Assembly: GCF_964355755.1 (NCBI RefSeq)
Contig: NC_092672.1
Span: forward strand, 12,646,501-12,706,500
Source of the DNA: Antedon mediterranea
Taxonomy: Eukaryota; Echinodermata; Crinoidea; Comatulida; Antedonidae
Length of the DNA: 60,000 bases
Direction of reading: 5' to 3'
Each line of letters begins with the position of its first letter. The stretch's first letter is position 1. A program made the translations under genes and the position numbers. The notes beneath the pieces were generated by a model. It was not told the origin of the DNA and made no database searches. It worked only from the letters and a program-made list of their open reading frames with translations. Positions 1 through 13,147 of this stretch are shown piece by piece.

Positions 1-2599
1 AAGGCATGATGGGATGCGATAAGGGAAGGGTGCCGCCATGCAATCGTGTGTACATTCTTGTAATTAAGTACCAAAAAAAAAAACTAAACATTTAAATATT
101 CAATAATCACTGTATCGGCAACGTTATTATTTTCGTTTTTCTTTATTTTAAGTGCCATTGCTTTAAACACATACCGATTAGAATATTCCATAATTGGATA
201 ATTTTGCAGATATTTTCCGGTAGGCCTTTCACTACTTCCTCTAACCAATACGTAGGCCTAAGGCTTTCTGAACATCGGATAAAATACTTGATTTTACAGA
301 CGTATTTTGGTTTCTATGGAGGGCCAAAAGATAAATAATATAACACACCACATACAAAAATAAAGAATTGATACATTCAATAAAAATGAAATTTAAATAC
401 ATTTAAGTGTGAGGCCAGGCGTACATGATGTCACGTGTAATGACCTAGTTTCATGACGGCGTTTGCAATCTCAAAATATCAGAGTAACCAATCTTCTGAT
501 CTTTGACTACTAGCGTTTAAATACGATTACATAATAAGAACAAATAATTGAAAATATTTTTAGATTAAATATCGGTTAATTAATACATGTTTGATGTTTA
601 TAAACAAAAATGAAAAGACAAATTTATTGTAGGCTGGCTATTTATATTGTTAGTGTTTTTCTTTGGCTAGGTGTACCTTTACGCGTATGTGATATGAAAT
701 GTTGATCAGTCAGCTGTTGATTTTGTACACATGTTTTTTTCAATAATTTAAAATTAATACCTAAAATAAATTCAGGTCAATATAAAATCAGGTAAAAGGG
801 AAATTATCACTCTTCTCTTGTAAAACAAATCTTTAGACATTGTTACCAACTTGTGTTCAGTTAATGTACACGTAATTTAAGAAAAATAAATAAAATTAAA
901 AAACCACAGTAGCATAGCAACGATGTTTCATTTAACCAGCAACATCATAATCAGGATATAACCTATTGGGGTAGTCAAACTGTAGCGAAAATGCAGAAAA
1001 CTACGTTGCTTAAAATATAATACATTAGACTATAATGTCCAGTATCATTTTGATTTGCTTATTTATGGTTGTTTGTCGTAACATTATTCTTGTTTAGACT
1101 TAACTGGAAATAAAAGCTGGATGCCGCCCTCTTCAAATTTACTTTGTAGTAACAATGTATCAGCCGCTGTTAGAGGTCGCAAAAGAGATGAGCATTCGTT
1201 AGAAAAAGAGAGAAAGGTAAAGCATCTGGAAACATTTCTATAAGTTGCTATTTAAGACAAACTTAATTACGGATTGCACTCTATATCGCGAATTTGATTT
1301 GCTAGCGTTTGAACAAGGTAATATATAATATTATTACAAAAAGTCATTCGGATCCAGAATATATAATATTATTTAAAAAAAATCATTGTTTGATCTTATC
1401 GCCGTATTCTTAAACCAAACTTTAGTCGTAGTTCGAGATAACACTTATTACGTCATTTAAATTCTTGAACCGAACTTCAACTAAAATATGTGACTAAATC
1501 AAAACAGATTCTGATAATTTTTTTAATCCTCGAAAGACAAGCTAAATCGCCGACTAATAGGCCTATATTAAACTTTCAAGTTAAAAGCACACTAGTAGAA
1601 TTAGCATATATGCAGACTGCACGTTTAACACTTTAGTTACGTAATAATGTTTTGTGTCGGTAGGAGTACAAACAGTTTATTATGTCTGATGATAGTTCAG
1701 TGTGACATCTAGTTTCTCTTTAAGGCAGATGTTTCATTTTTTTTCTTGCACTACTGATGTCTTTGAATATCCAAAATGCTGGCTAAGTTCATTGGAGTTC
1801 ACAGAGCAACTATGCCGGAAAGCATGGTTTCAGTACCATCTTACAATCATTCATTTTGAGTGACTCCGATACAAATTTGAGTGGTGAATTTTTCTTTGTC
1901 TGTAACTGTGACCTGTTATATATTATGTATATTAGAGTAGGCCTACTGCATGCGTTTTACGTTAAATGGAATTGTCTTTTTGTCGGCAGTTCACGTTTTA
2001 CTCCCGCTGAGGATCGTTAGAGTGGATCAAGTAGATACTGTCTGTTATTCATACAGTTGTAAATGATCTTATTTATTTCGCTATCCTTCGGAAAGTTTCT
2101 GTCTACTAGTAATAGGAATACATATAATGTTGAACTGTGGATTGTACCAGAGGCCGATGCCATTTCGGTTGTGTGTGGGTGTGTAATTGGTATTACCGCT
2201 GTTGCGTCCAATCTGTCATTGATGCCTAATTTTGTTTAGATACGTATCGTGATGTTGGTTAATAAGCTTCTGATACAGTCCAAAATAACGATAATAAGAG
2301 GAATTCATTTATCTGGCATGTTAGGCCTACATTAGCATTATTGTACACTGCTCTCCCGTATCCACATTGGGTACCCATCTTGCTACGTATGTTTGACGTT
2401 CATGCAGTACGTTATTTTATATCACACATAACAGAGAGTAACTAGCGCCCTCACAATTATATGGATGCCTTGAACAGTTATGGGTTGTGATTAGTTGTGT
2501 GTTAGATGGTGATGTTTTCTTCCTGGAGGTTTTGTATTTTAAAATAATTACATATGGAAAAAAACATATATACGAGGAAAAGGGTACTTCAAGAAGAAG
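1..2599. other. AT-rich non-coding stretch
   Basis: No convincing exon, RNA gene or complete element is seen on either strand. A short direct repeat of about 30 bp built on ATATAATATTATT occurs at about 1320-1350 and 1360-1390. The octamer TAGGCCTA occurs at 253, 1558, 1938 and 2322. Short open frames such as the one on the minus strand at 2017-2211 have no recognisable content. Confidence 0.6.
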
Positions 2600-2747
2600 G
2601 ACCTAAGTGTCCACATCTCTAAGACGGCTAGTATGTCCCAAAGATTGCAACGACAATTTGCTTACCGAACGACAAAACAGGTAATTCATATGATTATTAT
2701 TCTCCACAAACGCCATCATCGTACTCCATGCCACTTGAACATGTAAG

Positions 2748-3023
2748 GTCAATGACAAGTGGCTAAATAATAAGGTCGACAGGGAATTTGAGTGTCGGAA
2801 GGAAAAGTTTAGTTTTGAGCATACTCTGTGAAATGTATGTATCCCACATGGAGAAATATATATTTCAACGGATAGAAACCAACAAATTGAAGTTTTGCCA
2901 CTAGAAAAAGTAAAATCAGTCCTGTCCTTGACTGATGTTGCTGACGCAGTAGAGGACAAAGTATTAAAAACGAACTTTAAGCAGTTCTTTTACATGGCAA
3001 TTGATGAGAGTGTTACACATTGA
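2748..3023 (+). pseudogene. Decayed coding fragment of unknown family
   Basis: Reading from GTC at 2748 gives 91 codons to TGA at 3021, broken only by one in-frame TGA at 2829-2831. The conceptual peptide has strongly protein-like composition, including the stretches DREFECRKEKFSFEHTL, IYISTDRNQQIEVLPLEKVK and LSLTDVADAVEDKVL. Upstream, at about 2608-2740, pieces in other frames (for example LVCPKDCNDNLLTERQN, then VIHMIIILHKRHHRTPCHLN) look like the N-terminal continuation after frameshifts. No flanking start codon or clear splice sites were found. I do not recognise the family. It could be a relic of a transposon protein or of a processed host gene copy. The 118-codon open frame on the minus strand over 2603-2959 is probably its antisense shadow. 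Confidence 0.45.
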
Positions 3024-3599
3024 AGTGCATAGTAGTATCTTGCAAAGATAATTCGTCCAGACAGAGGAACCATTTTGCAGGAGCAGACGATGAGGTCTAT
3101 TGTCATTCTCAAACTGCCAGAGTAAAGAAATCTACAAGAAAGAAAATAGTTGTGCATGGTCATTCAATCCCCCAAGTCTCTTACATTGGTGGAATATAGG
3201 AACGGATGTTAGATATTGGTCGCAATATTTTAAATGCAATGGTACTTGTGTAAGAATTCTACACGTGGCATGTTTTAACTATTTGTAGTCATATGTTAAA
3301 TAAAAACACGATAGTCTTTATTATAACACGCCTACAATACTCCCTCGTTTAATATAGTAGTCAACCTTTCAATTCATGAAATATTCTCCGCCATCCAACT
3401 TAATCTTCATTTTCGTAAAATCCACAATCAACATAATTGATTATTAAGGAAATAGAGAAGGCCTACTAGGCTCACTTTAAGTTGTGGCTGTGTAACAGTG
3501 ACTGTGTGAATTGCAGTAGTAGTACACAACGGATAACCATCTATTCGTCTAGAAAGGTTTATAGTCCTTATCCAAGAAGACTTGTTCTACCACCAGAAC

Positions 3600-3697
3600 C
3601 ATATGGGGCGAGTGAGACTCGAACCTTTGAACTCACTCATACAAATCATTATGTGTATATTTTTCGGGCCGCTGCTCTAGGCAGCTATGTCCCATGA
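3600..3697 (-). repeat. tRNA-like or SINE-head remnant
   Basis: On the minus strand a good RNA polymerase III B box, GGTTCGAGTCT, lies at 3625-3615. It sits in a hairpin with GAGTGAG/CTCACTC arms. A weak A-box-like stretch (TAGCTGCCTAGAGCAG) lies about 60 bp upstream at 3690-3670. The A-to-B spacing is longer than in a normal tRNA gene, and no cloverleaf with a proper acceptor stem forms. I read it as a tRNA-derived SINE head or tRNA pseudogene, not a functional tRNA. Confidence 0.35.
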
Positions 3698-4433
3698 GGA
3701 CATATTCATTAATAAGCTGTTTTATAGCGGTAGCTTTATTATCTTAGGCCGACAGTTTTGCGAATTTGCAAACTCGACTACAATTTATAGGTCCCAGCTG
3801 CTGGACCCAAAAAACGTATCGGAAAAAGAGTCTATGAGGGCTCACGGTTGAATGATTTTGGATTCTTGCCCTTTTATTGGTTGACGCGAATCAACAGATT
3901 GTGGAAGAATTTTCACTTGTATACCACCTTGAAGTCACGTTGTCTCTAGAGGGTATTCAGTTGCATGCCTACAGTTCAGGTTGAGGTCACAGACAAACAT
4001 GCTATAGCCCATTAAAGTTCAAATTGACTATTTTTAAATGCCATTTTTGAATTAGTAGATTAATATTTGTTGGCAAAAAATACATTGTTGGAAGGTCTTC
4101 TTTCAAATGCTATGTATACAATTATCTAGTGAAAAAATAAGCATGTGATTCATAATTAAAGAACTGTGATTTGTATGTATCTTTGCGATTAAAGGACATC
4201 TTTTTAATAATTAATCATAAGTTAATCAAAAGAACAATAAATAATTTTGAAATGTCGAGCGCCGTTTTTTGTAATAAATATTTCTTGAACGGATGTTAAT
4301 TATTATGTAGTTCACACGATTCTCATTGCATTATTAAGAACACGCATAAACCTTTTGGATATCAACATTTTCATACAAATTATGTCTATCCACCTTATCA
4401 GATACAAGTTACCTTATACCATCAAGAGACATA
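3698..4433. other. No gene seen
   Basis: AT-rich DNA with no open frame, repeat or promoter signal that I can support. Confidence 0.5.
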
Positions 4434-4494
4434 ATTATGCAATTAGTGATGTGTATTAAGAAAGTTTCTTAATACACATCACTAATTGTATAAT
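4434..4494. repeat. Near-perfect hairpin, about 30-bp arms
   Basis: The arms 4441-4463 and 4465-4487 are exact reverse complements (23 bp) around a single centre base. Pairing continues outward to about 4434 and 4494 with one G-T wobble. The core of the left arm is AATTAGTGATGTGTATTAAG. No target-site duplication is obvious. It could be a tiny palindromic MITE or an extrusion-prone palindrome. The near-absent loop argues against a microRNA precursor. Confidence 0.8.
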
Positions 4495-5114
4495 AAGGGA
4501 AGACGTCTTTTAATTTCACGGTGCACCTCCGATCAGTGGTATGTCCAGATTTATAGTACAATAAGCCGAAGTTCAAATTCACCTAGTGTTTTTTTCTACA
4601 TCATTTTTTTAAATTATTAGTTAATACTATTGTAATTTGTAAGTGAAAACATTTCACACAACCTTGAGCATGGCAATAATACTAAGAGGCTTCCAGAAGC
4701 TGGTTCATATAAAATGCGTGTTTGTATTGTATATTCAAATTTTACTCTGTTTTGTGTTTTTTAAATAAAACAAAATAATTAAGAAGTAAGGAGAGTGCCT
4801 GCAATAAATTTGAAAATGAATAGATTATTCGATGTCGTTGGTTTTAGATGTGATGCGCATTAGTGCAGTGCGCAATAATCAGCGGAATTTATTACCAGAT
4901 TTAGCATCCAAGATCTAACGACCGCCCTCTGTGTGGTTTTGTTTTTCAGTAAAGGTATTAAAGTTCGAAATAAATACTTTTATCGGGATAAATCCAGAAA
5001 CCATACACCGAATAGTGTAATACAAATCCATAATGTAATGCTCTGAAACATGCGTAGCAGATGGCTGACATTAAAATATCTACACAACTATGGTTCCAAG
5101 TGTGAGTAAAACAA
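4495..5114. other. No gene seen
   Basis: AT-rich sequence between the hairpin and the palindromic array. No coding or RNA feature was found. Confidence 0.5.
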
Positions 5115-8100
5115 ATATAGGCTAGTCAATCTAGCATTTTGAGTGAAACAAATTGCAAACAGAGATTTTTTTTTTTTAAATGGTTACATATGATAAGGTG
5201 ATTATTTTTTGAGCATCACACCTCTGACACTCATCCCGAAGGTATGCAAATTAGCTTAAATATGCAAATTAGGATGAAATTACAGGGTTACCATATCTTA
5301 AAAACTACTAATCGTAGAGAGTTCATTTTTGCACAGTCTGGTTCAGAATATATATATGTATATTTGCTCTAATGAGACATTTTACATAAAAATGTCCGAA
5401 AGTACCAAATGTTGACCATTGACCCCATTTCTCAATATTTACATAAATATGTGATTAAAATGTCTGTAGAGACTTTATTTTGGACTCAATGACTTGGATA
5501 TTGTTTTTCAATACCCACCATAGAACTGTATTATAATTCCTAAAATCACAACTTCGTCACGCACCTCGAAAGTATGCAAATTAGTAGTACAAGTAATATT
5601 AAATATGCACATTAGGGAGTGAAATTACAGCGTTGCCATATCTCGAAAACCGCTAATGGTAGAGTGTTGATTTTTTCACTAAAATATTTAAAATGTATAT
5701 ATTTATATTTTCTGTAATGAGACATTTTACAAAAAAATGCCCGGAACTATGACATTTGACCCTCGACCCCATTTCTCAATATTACATATATATGAAAACT
5801 AAAATGTCTGTAGAGACTTTGTTTTGCACTCAAATGACTCGGATACAGGTTTCTAATAGCCAACATAGGAATGTTTAGTAAATCTCAAAATCACACCTGT
5901 ATCACTCACCTTCAAAGTATGCAAATTATTAGTACAAGTTACATGAAATATGCAAATTAGGGGGTGAAATTACAGGTTCCTATATGTATCGAAAACCGCT
6001 AAGGTAGAGAGTTGATTTTTTCAAAAACTTGTTCAGAATGTACATATTTATATTTGCTCTAATGAAACATTTTACGAAAAAATGACCGGAAATACAACAA
6101 TTGACCCTTGACCCTATTTATCAATGTTTGCATACATAATGCGACTAAAATGTCTGTAGATAATTTTTTTTGGACTCAAATGACTCGGATACAGTTTTCC
6201 TATTGTCAGCATAGGACCTCTTTGTAATTCCCAAAATCACATCTTTGTCACATACCTTGAAAGTATGCAAATTATTAGTACAAGTTACATGAAATATGCA
6301 AATTAGGGGTGAAATTACAGTCTTCCCATATCTCGAAAACCATTAATGCTAGAGAGTTGATTTGAATTCAGAGTTGATTCAGAATGTACATATTTATATT
6401 CGCTGTAATGAAACATTTTATGCAAAAATCGTCTTGATTGAGTTATGACATTTGACCCTTGACCCTATTTCTCAATATTTTCATATAATTCAACTAAAAT
6501 ATCTGTACAGACTGTTTTGGCCTCAAATGACTCAGATACAGGTTTTCTATAGCCAGCATAGAACTGTAGTAATTCTCAAAATCACACCTTTGTTACTTCC
6601 CTAGAAAATATGAAAATTAGTAGTACAAGAGGTGAAAGTTGCCATATCTCTATCGGTCATTAGCGTTTTTCGAGAGACATAAGGCTGTAATTTGCATATT
6701 TCATATAACTTGTACTAATAATTTGCATACTTTCGAGTTGCTTGACTTTTGGAATTACTAAACGATCCTATACTGGCTATATAAAACCTGTATCCAAGTC
6801 ATTTGAGGCCAAAACAAAGTCTGTACATAAATTTTAGTTGCATTATATGCAAATATTGATAAATAGGTTCGAGGGTCAAATGTCATACTTTTGATAATTT
6901 TTTTTTTCAATAATGACCCAGATACAGGTTTTCTATAGCCAGCATAGAACTCTGTTTTGTAATTCTCAAAATCACACCTCTGTTACTTCGCTTGAAAGTA
7001 TACAAATCAGTAGTACAAGAAATTTGCCATATCTCTCTCTCTCGGTCATTAGCGTTTTCGAGATACATAAGGCAATTCACTGTAATTTGCATATTTCATA
7101 TAGCCTGTACTACTAATTTGCATACTTTCGAGGTGCTTGACTTATACTGGCTATATAAAACCTGTATCCGAGTCATTTGAGGCCAAAACAAAGTCTGTAC
7201 ATACATTTTAGTTGCATTATATGCAAATATTGAGAAATAATAATAATAATATCCTGGATTTATATAGCGCCTAATGTTGTGAAACCTCTAAGCGCTGTAC
7301 ATAAACTAATACGAAAAAAGGGAACTCCAACCATGCCAAAACGAAGGCGTGATTTTGGGAATTACAAAGCGGTCCTATGCTGACTATAGGAAACATGTAT
7401 CCGAGTTATTTGAGTCCAAAATTGTCAGTCAATTGTTGTATTTCCGGTCATTTTTTCGTAAAATGTTTCATTAGAGTAAATATAAATATGTACATTCTGA
7501 ACAAGTTAATTGAAAAATCAACTCTCTAGCCTTAGTGGTTTTCGATATATAGGAACCTTTAATTTCACCCTCTAATTTGCATATTTCATGTAACTTGTAC
7601 TAATAATTTGCATACTTTGGAGGTGAGTGATACAGGTGTGATTTTGAGATCTACTAAACAGTCCTATGTTGGCTATTAGAAACCTGTATCGGAGTCATTT
7701 GAGGGCAAAACAAAGTCTCTACAGACATTTTAGTTTCATTTATATTATATGCAATATTGAGAAATGGGGTCGAGGGTCAAATGTCATACTTCCGGTCAAT
7801 TTTTTGTAAAATGTTTCATTGGAGCAAATAGAAATATGTACATTCTGAATACAGCTGTGAAAAAATCAGCTCTCTAGCATTAGTGGTTTTCGAGATATAG
7901 GACAACTGTAATTTTTTCCCCTTATTTGCATATTTTATTTAAATTGTACTACTAATTTGCATACTTTTGAGGTGTGTGACAAAGGTGTGATTTTGGGAAT
8001 TACAAAGTGATCCTATGCTGGCTATTAGGAACCTATGTCTGGGTCATTTGAGGGCAAAATAAAGTCTCTACAGACATTTTAGTCACATTGTATATGCAAA

Positions 8101-8412
8101 CATTGAGAAATGGGGTAGAAGGTCAAATGTTGTACTTCCGGTCATTTTTTCGTAAAAAAGTATATACATTTTGAATAGATCAGTGAAAAAATCAACTCTC
8201 TCGGACTAGTAGTTTTTGAGATATGGTAACCCTGTAATTTCACCCTAATTTGCATATTTAAGCTAATTTGCATATCATCGGGATGAGTGACAGAGGTGTG
8301 ATGCTCAAATGTTGATCTCCTCATCATATATGACCATTTAAAAAAGAAAAATCTCTGTTTGCAATTTGTTTCACTTTGGGCTGTTTTTTTAGCTAGATTG
8401 ACTAGCCTAATA
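5115..8412. repeat. Large inverted array of about 340-bp units (foldback-like element)
   Basis: The outer ends are inverted copies of one another. The left end (5120-5245) reads GGCTAGTCAATCTAGC, GTGAAACAAATTGCAAACAG, then a T-run and a sequence ending in CACACCTCTGACACTCATCC. The reverse complement of 8280-8412 repeats this order. Each arm holds four to five diverged tandem units of about 330-347 bp, marked by TATGCAAATTAG near 5243, 5573, 5918, 6265 and 6609. The same mark appears inverted (AATTTGCATA) near 6724, 7120, 7609, 7960 and 8266. The centre (6590-7240) also carries a direct duplication of about 385 bp. No transposase or other open frame is present. It resembles a foldback-type non-autonomous element whose terminal repeats are themselves tandem arrays. 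A further fragment lies at 31010-31403. Confidence 0.85.
7239..7345. mobile_element. (AAT)n-associated element with AGCGC hairpin core
   Basis: A short (AAT)n tract is followed by TTTATATAGCGCCTAATG and then CTCTAAGCGCTGTACAT, so AGCGC and GCGCT form a short inverted pair. It interrupts the array unit after ATTGAGAAAT, where the uninterrupted units continue with GGGGTCGAGGG. The same microsatellite-plus-core arrangement recurs at 41067-41412, which marks a dispersed family. Such microsatellite-linked cores are common in marine invertebrate genomes. I cannot assign a named family. Confidence 0.6.
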
Positions 8413-9549
8413 TGGAACAACATCGTTCGTATTGAATATTTGTTGTTGATATTTAATAATCATTCATTCATTCGTTCAGGCTTATCGCATGACTTTATTT
8501 ACTTTTAGGCCTCTGGCCCCTAGTAATTAACAAAATAATAATTACATTGAAAAATAAAGCAATTTATGGTCACAAGATAAATGAATTAGTTAATTTCGTT
8601 CTCTAAGCAAAACATATATCCTAACTTATAAGCATGATATATTTTGATAGATTATCAATAATTATTGAATCCTGTGATGACATTAAACGGCAGAATTTAA
8701 AAGTATTTGGATTTTAAAAAAATAAAGAAGGTATAATTTGTTTTTTCTGATTTCCTTGTAACGAGAGCAACCCGTAACAAAATCAGGAGCTTCATCACTT
8801 TTAATTCCCTTTTATGGAATCAAAATATAACATACTATATTAAAATAGAATATACTAAACAAAATATTACATATTAAACACAAAAACCGTAACAGATAAT
8901 CAAGCGTGTTCTGGTTTGTGAAATGTTGATAGATTGCTTAAAACATTACTTGTAGCTAAAACTGCATTCTAAATAGATTACGATTACATTATATTATTTT
9001 GTTGATTCGTGTATTACGGATTTTCATCTTTAAAGTTAAAGGAACAACTGGAATAAACTTAAGACACACAAAGAGGTCAGATTGTGTAACATTGAAAACA
9101 ATTAAGATTACATTACAAAGTAACCGAATTTGCCTTCTGAGAAGCATTGTTGCGGTTCGATAATGGATTCTCGATGACGGCGATGATGATGATAATATCA
9201 AACTGCTTCCATGGCAGCGACTCATGATGATCACTCATAATGACAATTTCCACTGGCGTTAATCCAAATTGATGTATACTTTTAACGAACAACGCTGCTT
9301 ATCTCTAGATAATGCGCTCTTAAAACGTCATCCTTCATTCAATTGAAAGCGCCTCGCTTTGTTTATGTTGAATAAAGATGCGCATCTCTCTTACAGTTTT
9401 CTTTATCTTTTATCACAATCACATTGTGCTCGCAACACTCTAATAATATCTGTCACGTTGGTTTTGAAGGCGTGTTAGCCATTAGTTTATTGTTAATTGT
9501 AAAAGAATGTGAAGATGAATGGACAATAATATAGTTGCAAATGCTGCAG
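8413..9549. other. No gene seen
   Basis: AT-rich DNA. A short ATTC tract (about 8461-8476) next to TTTATTTAC may be an old LINE tail, but this is weak. The open frame at 8989-9234 on the minus strand has no recognisable content. Confidence 0.5.
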
Positions 9550-9552
9550 CTG

Positions 9553-9700
9553 ATGATGATGATGATGATGATGATGATATAACGATGATTATCATGATGA
9601 TGATAAAAAAGATGATGATAATGATGATGATAATATGATGATGATTTTCATGATGTGATAATAATGATGATATGATGATAATGGTGATGATGATGATGAT
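9553..9700. repeat. (GAT/ATG)n microsatellite
   Basis: An imperfect GAT trinucleotide tract with interruptions (ATAACGATGATTATC, AAAAAAGATGATG). It is the same motif as the much longer tract at 15676-16555. Confidence 0.9.
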
Positions 9701-11568
9701 TACAGCAATTGTAAACTCGGTGAGTATGCTTATGATGATGATTTTAATGCATAACTTTTTTTACAATGATATTATAGGAAAACTATGATAGTAACAGTTA
9801 TTATTATGTCTACTATGTTAATATTGGAATATTAAGTCTATAGTGGCTAATAGAAGTAATTTAGGCCTACATGAATCTACATGATGTTCGTTGTTGTCGA
9901 TATGCGCCTACGCGACTGGTACGTCGACTGGCAAATTTGAGCACTTGTTCAGCTGCATTTTGACGTTCACTCTCTGACATGAGTACTAGTGATCTGAACG
10001 TATGACGTCATAACACTGAAAATGTTTATCAAAATCATGGCCGAGAATGTGTTGCGATGATTTTCTGAGAATATAGTAAAGTAAATTTCAGTCAAATTAT
10101 ATCTGCAAACTGTGAATTATTGATTTTTATTGGTTATTTGAAATAAAGCTTTTAATAATACAGGTTATGGCCTGGGTCTTATCACTAGGATGGCAGCCTT
10201 CGTTCAGAAAATTAAGGATTTGGGATAGGCCAAAGCTACACACTTAGCCTGACCTAAGCCCGTGTAATTCCGTCGACCCAGCCCGATGGAATAGCATCAC
10301 GGATGAGCGCTACTATTAGATATTACAAGGTATTATCCCAATGTCATTATGTCATACGTTCACTGGAACGTCAACGTAAATGTCCACTTAACCTAAATGT
10401 TCACATACTGTCGACGAGTAACAGTTGACTACGACCTATGTTAACTCAATCTAAAAGTCCCTATTATCCTCATCAACTCCAACGTCAATTATCATTTTTT
10501 ACCAATAACGTATACCACCGAAATAACTCGCTTATCATAATTATAATCAGTGCCACTTAACTTATAAGCGTGGTTTAAGGTGAAGCTACTACAATTAAAC
10601 GAATACTTTTATGGGAATTTGTATCGGTAGTAAGAATAATAACTATCAACATGGGGCGTCGAGAAACAGCACACTTTATCCAATAAGTAAGAAACCATGG
10701 CCACTTTAAACAGCAGTTTAAATAAAAACATAAAAACACGAATAGCAAATTTCTGACAGTGGTATCAAGGGAACGATAATTATTATTATCAATATAACAC
10801 AGTTGTATTATTTATGTTGAAATAGTATTTGATAATATCAACGTTGATTATTGTTTTATTTCATGTTGTTATTGCTTTGTATTCAAACTAATAATCGTCC
10901 TTTATACATTTTCCCCGACCGTTATTCTTTATGTAGGCCTAAAATGTCACTATATCACGAATTCGTTTGTGTGTGAAACATGCGTGTTTCGATCGTGACG
11001 TTTAAGGCTAACCAATAGCAAATATGTGGTATGAAATCAAAACAAATAAACTAGGATTACGATTATTTAGATACACGTGGTTGCATTAGTTTCATTATTA
11101 CGAAAATACGTTACGTTGTTATTATTATAATACGTTATTTTATCATAGAAGGGGATGATAGGCCTACCTTAATGCAAATTTGAAAAAAAAAAAAGCATTA
11201 CTTCAAGATATAAACGTTATACAGGTTTTAGATTGCAACAAAATAGAAACAGAATGTTAATCATAACTTGCATTATAATATAAATGCGGAAAAAACTAAT
11301 AATATGGTTTATTAATGTATGCATTCAATTATCTAAAAAGTGTTGCCGTCGTACACTTCTTCGAGTATTTGTCCTTGAAGAAGCAGAGTGTATCATTCAA
11401 CTTTGTTGCGCGTGCGTTCATCAATAATGTAATTCATTCTTTCATTTTTATTCAAATGACAGATATAAAACTGAATTGCTTATACAAGTAAAATCGTATT
11501 TAAAAATCAAAGTGAATTGTAAGAAGACATAACTAACCCAAAATGCAATAAAAATAAAAATAAAATTC
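9701..11568. other. No gene seen
   Basis: AT-rich intergenic DNA. A perfect CRE-type TGACGTCA lies at about 10003 and TAGGCCTA words lie at 9862, 10934 and 11159. No exon is supportable. Confidence 0.5.
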
Positions 11569-11758
11569 AAAAGTAGTGAAACTAATCATTAGGCCTACTG
11601 CTTAACAAAAGTAGTGAAACTCATCATTAGGCCTACTGCTTAACAAAAGTAGTGAAACTAATCATTAGGCCTACTGCTTAACAAAAGTAGTGAAACTAAT
11701 CATTAGGCCTACTGCTTAACAAAAGTAGTGAAACTAATCATTAGGCCTACTGCTTAAC
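11569..11758. repeat. Minisatellite, five 38-bp copies
   Basis: Five tandem units start at 11569, 11607, 11645, 11683 and 11721. They are identical apart from one substitution in the second copy (CTCATC for CTAATC). Each unit begins AAAAGTAGTGAAACTAATC and contains the octamer TAGGCCTA. The near-identity points to recent expansion or ongoing homogenisation. Confidence 0.97.
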
Positions 11759-12036
11759 AAACAAAACATTAGTTTAGTATAGTAGTAGTTGAAATTACAT
11801 ACATGAATGAATCTCTATAGCACCCTCTATCCCATTTAGTATTATAAAAATAATTCCGATTATGATGCTATACTTGGGGAAAATAACATTTTGTTTAGGC
11901 CTATGTGCGATGCCGACAAGATGGCGAAATATCCTTTGAAGTAGATTACTAAGCACTTTGCTTTACTATTAAACATTGGTACACAGAGTTGTAGTTGTTG
12001 TATTGCATAATCATTAAAAAGCCATAGGTCTTTCTT

Positions 12037-12070
12037 TTAGATTAGATTAGATTAGATTTAGATTAGATTG
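12037..12070. repeat. (TTAGA)n short tandem repeat
   Basis: About six copies of a TTAGAT-like pentamer with one length variant. This could be the simple-repeat tail of an old non-LTR retrotransposon, but no coding remnant is adjacent. Confidence 0.7.
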
Positions 12071-13147
12071 AGCATGAATCAAACATAAATTTAGGTAAAA
12101 TGTTAAAGCAAAAAACAAAACACATTTGATACATGATTGTGTAAAACCAATCAGTCCAAACTATCTGGTTACAAAGGAATATTCATTATGTCTACAGTTT
12201 AGTTAATTGATATAAACAGCCGCAATTGTATTAACATAAAGATCATGTATCTTCATTAGAAACAAATGCAGTAAACACACTGCACGCTTAGCACCGGTAA
12301 TGGATATCAGTTTAAAGCGCTAACAACCGATAGCTAAAATGTAAAGTTAACGTTATAATACATGGTAATAAAACTTTCGTTGTTGATATCTTATTTTGAG
12401 TACTCCCTCGTGAGTTAAGCCATAATAAAGTGCTGTGAATCTACTCACGTGCCTGCTATTGAGATTTTGTCTAGATTTGGCATCTGAGTGTAGGAGCTTC
12501 GTTTGCTCTTGTAAAAGTGAAATTTATTCAACAATAACATAAACACTTATCAGCAGATTAGACGAGCAATTGACTGAAAAATCAACTAATTAACATAATT
12601 TGCACACGGTTAGGAATATTGTTTTTTTATTATTATTTATTGAATATCTTTAAGGTTTAGTTTCGACCAAATGAGCTTGCGCCAACTCGGTCCTATAATA
12701 CAACTCGATGGCCCCCAAGTCACCTCGTTCTCAATATAACTTGACCCAAATATAGGCCTACATAATAGATTTTCTATATCAATTCAATTATTTATTATTA
12801 TTATTTATATACTTAATCAAAATATAGTTGAAACATAACATAAAATATAAACAAAACAAAAATTACTTATGTAACTTAAATAAAGAACAATTAGGTACAA
12901 TATCATGTTTCCTATATTTTATTATTTGTTTATTTTTTATTTCTAAAAATTGAGCTGCACCATTAGCGGCATACAGCGTAGTATTAAAACGACCACACAA
13001 AACAAAAACAAAACTCATGAAAACGCCCAATAAAAACATTAAATGAAGAAAATGTAACGTAGTTTTACAGATTTGGTGATCCTCATTTCAGATAATTAAT
13101 ACAAAGCAGAGAATCCATCAAGAACAATAAAGGAATAATTCTCTAAA
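12071..13147. other. No gene seen
   Basis: AT-rich DNA with no recognisable coding, RNA or element signal. Confidence 0.5.

Noticed and set aside
5115-8412. CRISPR-like interpretation of regularly spaced TATGCAAATTAG words
   Set aside because: The words are landmarks in about 340-bp homologous units, not short repeats separated by unique spacers, and the sequence is from an animal genome.
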